DNA of 17,433 nt, taken from positions 1 to 17,433 of the forward strand of contig CAXMQO010000008.1 of assembly GCA_964195515.1 (NCBI GenBank). The letters run 5' to 3'. A program made the translations under genes and the position numbers. The DNA is from JAHEEL01 sp964195515 (lineage in GTDB: Bacteria > Actinomycetota > Acidimicrobiia > Spongiisociales > UBA5794). Position 1 is the first letter of the stretch. Every line of letters begins with the position of its first letter. A model generated the notes under the pieces. It worked only from the letters and a program-made list of their open reading frames with translations. It was not told the origin of the DNA and did not search any database. Below, in pieces: positions 7,525 through 13,302 of this stretch.

Positions 7525-7704
7525 CAGTGGTGATCCTGCCTCGGTTCGATTCTTTCGGACGTCGCATCCGAGCGTCACCGAGGCGAGCACCGGAGTGTCC
7601 GCAGCGAAGGGTGACCTCTACACCGGCGGTGACCGGGTGTCGCCCGGACCCGTCGATATCAACGACGTCTTTGCATGGGAAAACGCAGCCCGAAGCCGGG
7701 CCGC
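7525..7704 (-). promoter_or_regulatory. Apparent structured leader of the rpmJ operon
   Basis: About 180 nt lie between the predicted transcription start (near 7705) and the rpmJ ATG, with no supportable gene. By eye the minus-strand RNA can form a hairpin at 7704-7685 (eight pairs with one G-U, 4-nt loop, followed by GTTTT). It can also form CGTCG-TTGATAT-CGACG and CCGGG-CGACA-CCCGG. In many bacteria S4 or S8 binds leaders of such operons for feedback control. Whether this leader does so is an inference. Confidence 0.35.
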
Positions 7705-7711
7705 TGGCGGG

Positions 7712-7741
7712 AGTGTAGGGAGGGCTGTTGCGTAACGACAA
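7712..7741 (-). promoter_or_regulatory. Candidate promoter of the rpmJ-rplQ operon
   Basis: On the minus strand TTGTCG (-35, 7741-7736) and TACACT (-10, 7717-7712) are 18 nt apart. Each matches the housekeeping consensus at four of six positions, and the -10 fits TANNNT. The start site would fall at about 7705, right where the hairpin at 7704-7685 begins. The call is by eye only. Confidence 0.4.
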
Positions 7742-7752
7742 GTCGCGAACCA

Positions 7753-7794
7753 CGTACTCCGCGGTCGGTAGTCCGCACTCCGTGGTCCGTGCTC
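7753..7794. repeat. Degenerate 7-bp array, six units, in the divergent promoter region
   Basis: Six heptamers in perfect register fit CG(T/C)(A/G)(C/G)TC, with one exception at the first base (examples CGTACTC, CGCGGTC, CGTGGTC). The period is clear although no two neighbouring units are identical, as expected for an old array. It lies between the rpmJ and nuclease promoters, just upstream of the predicted rpmJ -35 box. Confidence 0.6.
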
Positions 7795-7830
7795 CACGGC
7801 AAGGATCGCGGATCCGCTCCTTCGGCCGCC

Positions 7831-7836
7831 TAGCGT
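7831..7836 (+). promoter_or_regulatory. Possible -10 box for a leaderless nuclease message
   Basis: TAGCGT fits TANNNT and ends 7 nt before the ATG at 7844. No Shine-Dalgarno sequence precedes that ATG. This is the arrangement seen for leaderless mRNAs, which are common in actinobacteria. The motif is short and no clear -35 box is seen. Confidence 0.3.
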
Positions 7837-7843
7837 TGTCGCC

Positions 7844-8671
7844 ATGTCCCACAGCATGACTGTTGTCACCGTCGTTGCCGTCCTCATCATGGTCGCGTGC
7901 ACCGACACCGCGGCTCCGGCCACCGAACCCGAGGGGACGTCGGCCAGCCTCAGCTACGCCTTCGACGGCGATTCGATGGAGGTCGATATCGACGGTCGGA
8001 CGGAGGAGGTCCGCCTGCTCGGCATCAACGCCCCGGAGGGAGACGAGTGCTTCGGCGGCGAGGCCCGCGATACGCTCATCGGCATGATCGCCGATCAAGA
8101 CCTGGTCCTCGTCGAGGGCCCCGGAGACGACACTGATCGCTACGGCCGCCTTCTGCGATACGTCTACGTCGATGGCGAGAACGTGAACGGACGCATGCTT
8201 GCCGAAGGACGCGCCGTCACCCTCCAGGGCGACCACCGGCACAACGACGAGTTCGTCGAGATCGGCAACCTGGCCGCCGAAGCGATGCTCGGTATGTGGG
8301 CAGCCGATGCGTGCGGACCCGCCCCGCAACTCGGAGCGAAGATCGTCGAATTCAAGTACGACCCACCCGGCCCGGACGACGAGCGGCTCATCGATGAGTA
8401 CCTGACCATCGCGAACAGCGGTACGAAGCCGCTGAATCTCGCGGGTTGGATCGTGCGCGACGAGTCGTCCCAAAATCGCTATGTGTTCAAAGGCCTCAGC
8501 CTGAAGTCCGGACAGTCCGTGACCGTCAGAACCGGGTGCGGCGAGGACCGCTCCGATACCGTCTTCTGGTGCTCAGAGCAGTCCATCTGGTCGAACGACG
8601 GCGACACGGCGATCCTCCAAGACCGCCGCGGCAACGTCGTCGACAGGTGGACCTACGCCGGTGACAAGTAG
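7844..8671 (+). CDS. Lipoprotein with thermonuclease and lamin-tail domains
   Basis: Probably an exported, membrane-anchored nuclease for extracellular or surface DNA/RNA. The N-terminus has a hydrophobic segment ending VAC, with Cys19 the likely lipidated residue. A short linker is followed by a staphylococcal-nuclease-like domain (about residues 36-157). It has DGD (41-43), RLLGINAPE (57-65) and DRYGR (98-102). Arg57, Glu65 and Arg102 match the catalytic Arg35, Glu43 and Arg87 of the S. aureus enzyme. The calcium ligand Asp40 is Asn62 here. Residues about 163-272 look like a lamin-tail beta-sandwich (VEFKYDPPG, EYLTIANSGTKPLNLAGWIV, GDTAILQDRRGNVVDRW). The only plus-strand gene in the window. 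A second ATG four codons in is possible. The TAG stop is part of a CAAGTAG repeat. Confidence 0.88.
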   Translation: MSHSMTVVTVVAVLIMVACTDTAAPATEPEGTSASLSYAFDGDSMEVDIDGRTEEVRLLGINAPEGDECFGGEARDTLIGMIADQDLVLVEGPGDDTDRYGRLLRYVYVDGENVNGRMLAEGRAVTLQGDHRHNDEFVEIGNLAAEAMLGMWAADACGPAPQLGAKIVEFKYDPPGPDDERLIDEYLTIANSGTKPLNLAGWIVRDESSQNRYVFKGLSLKSGQSVTVRTGCGEDRSDTVFWCSEQSIWSNDGDTAILQDRRGNVVDRWTYAGDK

Positions 8672-8685
8672 CAAGTAGCAAGTAG
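8665..8685. repeat. Three exact copies of CAAGTAG
   Basis: CAAGTAG occurs three times head to tail. The TAG of the first copy is the stop codon of the nuclease gene. It lies in the 50-nt gap between two convergent genes, next to a second exact array (8691-8722). Confidence 0.95.
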
Positions 8686-8690
8686 AGCAG

Positions 8691-8722
8691 TACTGATCTA
8701 CTGATCTACTGATCTACTGATC
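8691..8722. repeat. Four exact copies of TACTGATC
   Basis: The 8-mer TACTGATC is repeated four times without error and followed by TA. Read on the other strand the unit is AGTAGATC, sharing AGTAG with the arrays at 100-139 and 8665-8685. The minus-strand lipoprotein gene ends at its edge: the stop codon is the CTA at 8722-8724. No stable single hairpin is needed to explain it. Confidence 0.95.
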
Positions 8723-9273
8723 TACCCACCCTGGCTGACGATCAGGCATGCGGCGTCGTCTTCCGTGGTCTCGGTTCCCATCGCCGCGCAGTCGGACAGG
8801 TTGATCGCGCTGCCTCCGGCACTCTCGACCCACATGGTGTTCCGGACGGTTCCTTCATCACTCTCCATGTTGAACGTTTGGCGCTCCCACTCGTCCCCGC
8901 TGCTGTCTGTCCAATCTTCGTAGAACCCGTAGATCTCGTCGAAGCGACCGTTGTCGTAGCTCAGGGAGACGGAGATCCCATCATCCGCCACAAACGAGGT
9001 CAATACCTCTCCACCGTCGGGGACCGGGATATCGAGACCATCGGGCAGTTCGGTGCCAACCCCGATAGAGACCGATCCGTCTTCGGTCTCCATTTCGATC
9101 GTCACGTCGTCACCGTCGCCGGAGATATTAACGTCGACATCTCCATCGCTGCTCGCCTCGATGAGTTGTTCGGCAAGGTTCTCGGTCGCCGTGTCGGATG
9201 CACTCCCGCATGCCGCCGCGAGCAGCGCCAGCACGGCGATCAGCACCGCGACCATCTTGGTTGTCGACCTCAT
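8722..9273 (-). CDS. Putative lipoprotein of unknown function
   Basis: 183 residues. A charged start (MRSTTK) is followed by a hydrophobic stretch and LLAAAC, so Cys22 is the likely lipidation site and the protein should sit on the outer face of the membrane. The mature part is strongly acidic and rich in Asp, Glu, Gly, Ser and Val. Alternating-hydrophobic strands (VDVNISGDGDDVTIEMETED) suggest a beta-rich fold. Two Cys near the C-terminus (CAAMGTETTEDDAAC) could form a disulfide. I do not recognise a family. GGAG precedes the ATG. It converges on the nuclease gene, with only the tandem arrays between the two stops. Confidence 0.75.
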   Translation of the reverse strand: MRSTTKMVAVLIAVLALLAAACGSASDTATENLAEQLIEASSDGDVDVNISGDGDDVTIEMETEDGSVSIGVGTELPDGLDIPVPDGGEVLTSFVADDGISVSLSYDNGRFDEIYGFYEDWTDSSGDEWERQTFNMESDEGTVRNTMWVESAGGSAINLSDCAAMGTETTEDDAACLIVSQGG

Positions 9274-9389
9274 CGCTCCGTCCTTTCACGCTGCGCCGGT
9301 ATCACCCGCGTTCATCGGCTTTCGGGAAGCACAACTGAACGCCCGTCCCTCACCGTAGTCCCCACCCCGGAATCGGGAAAGCGCCGATC

Positions 9390-9399
9390 GACACGTGTC
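9390..9399. promoter_or_regulatory. Perfect 10-bp palindrome GACACGTGTC
   Basis: A 10-bp perfect palindrome upstream of the small lipoprotein gene, in a 259-nt gap (9274-9532) that otherwise holds the permease terminator and two copies of AATCGGGAA (9371-9379, 9450-9458). It could be an operator, but a 10-bp palindrome in GC-rich DNA can arise by chance. Confidence 0.25.
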
Positions 9400-9470
9400 C
9401 GGTTCGAGAGGCGCCATCCGCCGGGCGGGAAGACCGACGCCCTCTCCCAAATCGGGAACCCGGCGCATCA

Positions 9471-9499
9471 AGAGGGAGCCGGTTCTTCCGGCTCCCTCT
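9471..9499 (-). terminator. Strong terminator hairpin behind the permease
   Basis: A perfect 12-bp stem (AGAGGGAGCCGG, 9471-9482, with its complement 9488-9499) closed by the 5-nt loop TTCTT, about 33 nt behind the permease stop. It is the strongest hairpin in the window. The T-tract on either strand is poor, so it may act as a U-tract-poor terminator or as a 3'-end protector. Confidence 0.6.
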
Positions 9500-9532
9500 C
9501 AGTGGTCCTACTTGTATGGTCGACCGGTCAGG

Positions 9533-10786
9533 TCAGTCTTCCTCGGACTTGACCTTTGCGTCGGGCGCCAATACTGGAGCAACCTCGTGCACATCAGTTG
9601 GGATGATGAGGTTGGCGACGACACCGATAACCGCAGCAAGGGCGAGACCAGAGATCTGGACGTCACCGATCGCAAGCGGTGTGCTCAGTCCGCTGATCCC
9701 GAGTCCGAAGACGAGGATCAGGCCGACGACCAGCATGTTCCTACCCTTCTTGAAGTCGACGTGTGCCTCCACGAGCGTCCGAAGGCCGACGGAGGCGATC
9801 ATGCCGAAGAGGATGATCGAGAGACCGCCGAGCACCGGCACCGGCACCGTCCGCAGAAGTGCGGCCAGTTTCGGAATCAAGGCCAGGGTAATGGCGAACA
9901 CGGCACCGATTCGCAGGATGAACGGGTCATAGACCTTGGTAATGGCCAGCACCCCAGTGTTCTCCGAGTAGGTCGTGTTCGGCGGACCGCCGATCAGTCC
10001 GGCCAACGCCGTCGCGATACCGTCTCCGAGCAGCGTTCGCTTCAGCCCCGGTTCATCCAGGAAGTTCTTGCCTACCACGCTGCCGTTGGCGACGACGTCG
10101 CCGACGTGCTCGATCATCGTTACGAACGCGATCGGAGCGATGATCACGATCGCACCCCATTGGATATCACCGAGACCCCACGTGAATTCAGGCAGGCCGA
10201 ACCACGAGGCCTGTGAGACGAGATCCCACGTGAACCCTTCGTAGAAGATCGCACCCACGACGAATCCGACGATCGCGCCGGTGAGGATGGGGAGCATCTG
10301 GAAGAGGCCCCTGAAGAAGATCGCAGCGACGATGGCCGCGCCCAACGTGATCAACGCAAGCCACCACGCACCCTCGGCCATCCCGATCGCGACGGGCGCC
10401 AGCGTGATGCCGATGACAATGATGACCGGGCCGGTGACGATAGGTGGGAAGATCCGCGTGATCACCTCATGGCCGACGAACGTCACGATGATCGACATCG
10501 CGATGTAGATCACGGCCGCAGCGATGATGCCAGCCCCGATCGCCTCCCACGAGTATCCCTTGTCGACGGCGAGCAGGATCGCGGGGATGAATGCGAACGA
10601 CGAACCTAGGAACACCGGCACCATCTGCTTCGTCACGAGGTGGAACAGCAAGGTTCCGATCCCGGCGGCGAGTAAGGCGACGGACGGATTGAGTCCGGTC
10701 AGCAATGGTACAAGGACCGTTGCCCCGAACATGGCGATCGTGTGCTGTAGGCCCAGCACAATCTTCTTCTGTATCGTCAACTCCAT
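9533..10786 (-). CDS. uraA: NCS2-family nucleobase permease (UraA/xanthine type)
   Basis: Inner-membrane symporter of the nucleobase:cation symporter-2 family, 417 residues with about 12-14 hydrophobic segments. The signature motifs are present. GLQHTIAMFGATVLVPLLTG (12-31) is the N-terminal block, FVTMIEHVGD carries Glu226, and GGPPNTTYSENTGVLAITKV carries Glu275. These two glutamates are 49 residues apart, as are the substrate-binding Glu241 and Glu290 of E. coli UraA. The motif set is closest to uracil permeases, but xanthine or uric acid cannot be excluded. GAGAGGGAAGAG precedes the ATG. A 216-nt gap separates it from the upstream operon, so it is probably a separate unit. It may still serve that operon by importing the substrate. 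Confidence 0.92.
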   Translation of the reverse strand: MELTIQKKIVLGLQHTIAMFGATVLVPLLTGLNPSVALLAAGIGTLLFHLVTKQMVPVFLGSSFAFIPAILLAVDKGYSWEAIGAGIIAAAVIYIAMSIIVTFVGHEVITRIFPPIVTGPVIIVIGITLAPVAIGMAEGAWWLALITLGAAIVAAIFFRGLFQMLPILTGAIVGFVVGAIFYEGFTWDLVSQASWFGLPEFTWGLGDIQWGAIVIIAPIAFVTMIEHVGDVVANGSVVGKNFLDEPGLKRTLLGDGIATALAGLIGGPPNTTYSENTGVLAITKVYDPFILRIGAVFAITLALIPKLAALLRTVPVPVLGGLSIILFGMIASVGLRTLVEAHVDFKKGRNMLVVGLILVFGLGISGLSTPLAIGDVQISGLALAAVIGVVANLIIPTDVHEVAPVLAPDAKVKSEED

Positions 10787-11002
10787 GGCTCTTCCCTCTC
10801 CCGTAAACGGCGAGATCCACCCTTCCCGGGGTGGCTCTCGTTCTTACCCATCGGACTCGTCGCCCGAACTCGACTGGTGGCTTTGGCCCCGGTCAAGACT
10901 TTCACGTGTGCCTCACCCGGCATCGGCTGATGGCGAACGGGGCCAGTAGTCCCGGCCTGCCACTCAGTCGTTGTTGGGTGCCTTCCGTGGCCTCTGTACG
11001 CG
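10787..11002 (-). promoter_or_regulatory. Apparent structured leader upstream of the permease
   Basis: A 216-nt gap without a supportable gene. Read on the minus strand, TGGCCCCG (10945-10938) can pair with CGGGGCCA over a 54-nt insert. That insert itself contains CATC-AGCC-GATG and TGCC-GGGTGA-GGCA. Closer to the gene CGAGA-g-CCACCC, loop CGGGAA, GGGTGG-a-TCTCG forms a stem of 11 pairs around one mismatch (about 10811-10840). A weak -35-like TTGACC is at 10896-10891. It could be a cis-acting RNA sensing a nucleobase, or the terminator and promoter between two units. I could not match it to a known riboswitch class. Confidence 0.35.
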
Positions 11003-11350
11003 TCATGCGCTTCTGAACACCATCCCGTAGAAATCGTCGTAGGTTTCCTTGCGGACAACCTCGACGCTGCCCTTCACGGCCATGCCGGCCTTGGGATCAT
11101 CGATCTCGAGTTGGCCCAGCATCCGCATCCCGTTCTCAAACTCGACGATGCAGAGCCCGAGGGTGGCGACTTCATACTGAGCCGGCAGGTTGTAGACCCG
11201 AGTGAAGGTCAGCAACGTTCCGTCCTTCGGGAGCGGCACCGTGTCGAACTCGAAGAAGTCGTTCTGCTTGCAGTTCTTGCACACCATCCGGAACGGATAG
11301 TGCATCGTGTCGCAAAGGCGGCACCGATACGCATAGATCTCGCGAGCCAT
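11003..11350 (-). CDS. DUF35 zinc-ribbon/OB-fold protein
   Basis: 115 residues with the DUF35 layout. An N-terminal rubredoxin-like zinc ribbon carries Cys10, Cys13, Cys24 and Cys27 (CRLC, CKNC). An OB-fold follows from about residue 40 (DGTLLTFTRVYNLP, GLCIVEFENGMRMLGQLE). Known DUF35 proteins bind acyl-CoA and work as partners of thiolase-fold enzymes. Examples are the Ltp2/ChsH2 aldolase of steroid side-chain breakdown, the BbsAB thiolase and the archaeal acetoacetyl-CoA thiolase/HMG-CoA synthase complex. Its ATG shares one base with the stop of the thiolase-fold gene (TGATG, 11348-11352), so the pair probably forms such a complex. Last gene of the operon. Confidence 0.93.
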   Translation of the reverse strand: MAREIYAYRCRLCDTMHYPFRMVCKNCKQNDFFEFDTVPLPKDGTLLTFTRVYNLPAQYEVATLGLCIVEFENGMRMLGQLEIDDPKAGMAVKGSVEVVRKETYDDFYGMVFRSA

Positions 11351-12525
11351 CAGGCCTCCTTCTCAAACGTGAGACAAACGACATTGTTGCCGAAGCCGCC
11401 GAAGTTGCAGGTGAAGCCGACTTTGGCACCCTCAACCTGCCGCTTGCCGCCGTCACCGCGTAGCTGGGTGACGATCTCCCAGGCCTGCGCAACACCGGTA
11501 GCTCCGACCGGGTGGCCGCGACCCTTGAGACCACCACCAACGTTGATGGGAATCTTCCCACCAAGCGCCGTCTCGCCATTCTCGAGGGCGATGTGGCCTT
11601 CACCCTTCGGGAAGAACCCGACTTCTTCGCTCTCCACGATCTCAAGGATCGTGAACGCGTCGTGGAGTTCGGCGACGTCGACGTCTTGCGGCGTTAAGCC
11701 CGCCATGGCGAACGCATCCGCTGCCGCCTTCCGGACGGCGAGCAGATCAGTCGGTTCTTCGCGCTCGTGAACCGCGTGCGTATCGGTCGCCTGACCGACA
11801 CCGGTGATCTTGATCAATGGTCTGCCGAGCTCCTTGGCCTTCTCTTTCGAGACCAGGATGATGGCTGCACCACCGTCGGACACCGGACACGCGTCGAAGA
11901 ACCGCAGCGGTTCCGCGACGTACGGGTTGTTCGTCATCGCTTCGGGAGAGTCGAGGATGCCCTCGAGACTGATCTCCTGCTGCAGGTGCGCCCACACGTT
12001 GTTGAGCGCAGCGTTCTGGTTCTTGACACCAACCATCGCAAGGTGGCGCTCGGTGACGCCGTACTTGTCCATGTAGAGCCGGGTGAACATCGCTGCGTGC
12101 GCCGGAAGGGTCACGCCGTAGATGTACTCGGCGATCGGATGCGTCAGCGTTGCGACGAAGTCTGTTGCCTCAAGGCCGTTGACCTCACGCATCCGCTCAA
12201 CACCGACGACGAGGACAACATCGTCCATGCCGGACGCGACGGCCTGGAACCCGGCTTTGATGGCCGAACCGCCCGAGGCCGGTCCGTTTTCGATGGCCGC
12301 GGCACCCGCCGGGGTGAGGCTCAAGCTGTCGACGACCGCACTGGCGAGCGCCGTCTGGTGGTTGACACGAGCGGCGCCCATGTTCGCCACGTAGACCTGG
12401 TCGACTTCGGTGATCCCGGCATCCTTGAGCGCCATCATCGACGCGTAGGACGCGATTTCCGACAGCGCGAACTCCAACCGGGTGAAGGTGGTGATCCCGA
12501 TCCCGGCTGCATATACGTCACGCAT
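11350..12525 (-). CDS. Thiolase-fold protein (SCP-x type) with Cys-to-Pro at the nucleophile
   Basis: 391 residues with the thiolase fold of the SCP-x/lipid-transfer subgroup. The first half carries IENGPASGG (78-86), where family members have VEAACASGG. The position of the acyl-accepting Cys is therefore Pro82 (codon CCG). The remaining active-site blocks are present: ELHDAFT with His288, NVGGGLKGRGHPVGATG with His338, and TCNFGGFGN with Cys373 in the position of the base Cys. Without the nucleophile a normal thiolytic cycle is not expected. An aldol/retro-aldol reaction on a CoA ester, as in Ltp2, would fit, especially with DUF35 overlapping its stop. GAAGAGGG precedes the ATG, which overlaps the end of the GNAT-like gene by 8 nt. 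Confidence 0.9.
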   Translation of the reverse strand: MRDVYAAGIGITTFTRLEFALSEIASYASMMALKDAGITEVDQVYVANMGAARVNHQTALASAVVDSLSLTPAGAAAIENGPASGGSAIKAGFQAVASGMDDVVLVVGVERMREVNGLEATDFVATLTHPIAEYIYGVTLPAHAAMFTRLYMDKYGVTERHLAMVGVKNQNAALNNVWAHLQQEISLEGILDSPEAMTNNPYVAEPLRFFDACPVSDGGAAIILVSKEKAKELGRPLIKITGVGQATDTHAVHEREEPTDLLAVRKAAADAFAMAGLTPQDVDVAELHDAFTILEIVESEEVGFFPKGEGHIALENGETALGGKIPINVGGGLKGRGHPVGATGVAQAWEIVTQLRGDGGKRQVEGAKVGFTCNFGGFGNNVVCLTFEKEA

Positions 12526-13276
12526 TGAGAGATCCCTCTTCCATCGCCCACCGCTCGATCATGAGCGCAGTGGCGGTTGGGTCGTACTTCGAGCGAGTTG
12601 CCGCGAGCGGATCGAGCGCAGGCGTCGGCGGATCCGAAGGAGGCAGGATCTTCTCCATGGCCTTGTCGAGGATCTCCGGCGGCACGGGACGACGACCGAC
12701 GACGAGGCTGGAACGGGCCCGATCGAACAGGTCACGGGTCAACGCCCATGAGGGGACCCCGCCGAGCTCATGGGGAACTTCGAATCGCTTCTCGAGTTTG
12801 TACTCGATCATCCAGCGGCGGAAGCCGATCGGTGATTCGGCGACGATCAGGACCTCATCGTGCCCGAGGGCATCGAAGTGGTACTCCATCTTCGCTGCGA
12901 AGGCGTGCGCGCCGACGCGAAGGCCGCGACGCAGAGCCAGGGTGTGCAATGACAGACCCAGGTTCGGGGTCACTTGGCGGCCGTTGACGATGGCGGCAAG
13001 CTCTCCGTCGATCTGCACTGCGAGGACATACTGGTCTTGGAAACGGTACTGATAGTGAGACAACAACTCGGCGTACACGCGGGAGGCGACGACGTCGTAG
13101 TAGTCGCGCTCGACGTGCAACAACGGCTCGACGTGCTTCAGCAGATCTGGGATCTCATCCCGGTCGACGGCGCGGACCACGGCCGCTTCGCCGCTGGCAA
13201 GCAGCATGTACTTCGGCTCGTACGGCGCCATCGGCGAATCCACGGGCCGAAGGATCTTCTCTAGGTCGACGGACAT
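12518..13276 (-). CDS. GNAT-like protein of unknown function
   Basis: 252 residues that I do not recognise as a named family. The middle part (about residues 31-165) has the order expected of a GNAT acyltransferase: AAVVRAVDRDEIPDLLKHVE, two strands YVLAVQIDGELAAIVNGRQV, then LSLHTLALRRGLRVGAHAFAAKM resembling the acyl-CoA-binding beta4-alpha3 region, and VLIVAESPIGFRRW. The usual Q/R-x-x-G-x-G/A loop is degenerate. The C-terminal 60 residues are Pro-rich and probably extended. AGGAGGAG lies 10 nt before the ATG. Its place between the hydroxylase and the thiolase-fold genes, with overlap, ties it to the pathway. It may acylate or CoA-activate an intermediate, or serve as a maturation factor. 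Confidence 0.7.
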   Translation of the reverse strand: MSVDLEKILRPVDSPMAPYEPKYMLLASGEAAVVRAVDRDEIPDLLKHVEPLLHVERDYYDVVASRVYAELLSHYQYRFQDQYVLAVQIDGELAAIVNGRQVTPNLGLSLHTLALRRGLRVGAHAFAAKMEYHFDALGHDEVLIVAESPIGFRRWMIEYKLEKRFEVPHELGGVPSWALTRDLFDRARSSLVVGRRPVPPEILDKAMEKILPPSDPPTPALDPLAATRSKYDPTATALMIERWAMEEGSLNA

Positions 13277-13302
13277 TCGTATTCCACTCCTCCTGGGTTG
13301 CT

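Noticed and set aside
8665..8722. CRISPR-like repeats
   Set aside because: Units are 7-8 bp, directly adjacent and without spacers, so they are simple tandem arrays.
10787..11002. Group II intron or hammerhead-like RNA in the permease leader
   Set aside because: No domain V signature, no hammerhead core and no intron-encoded protein are visible.
10777..11058. 93-codon minus-strand frame across the permease leader
   Set aside because: It overlaps both the DUF35 and permease genes and has no recognisable motif. The RNA-fold explanation is preferred.
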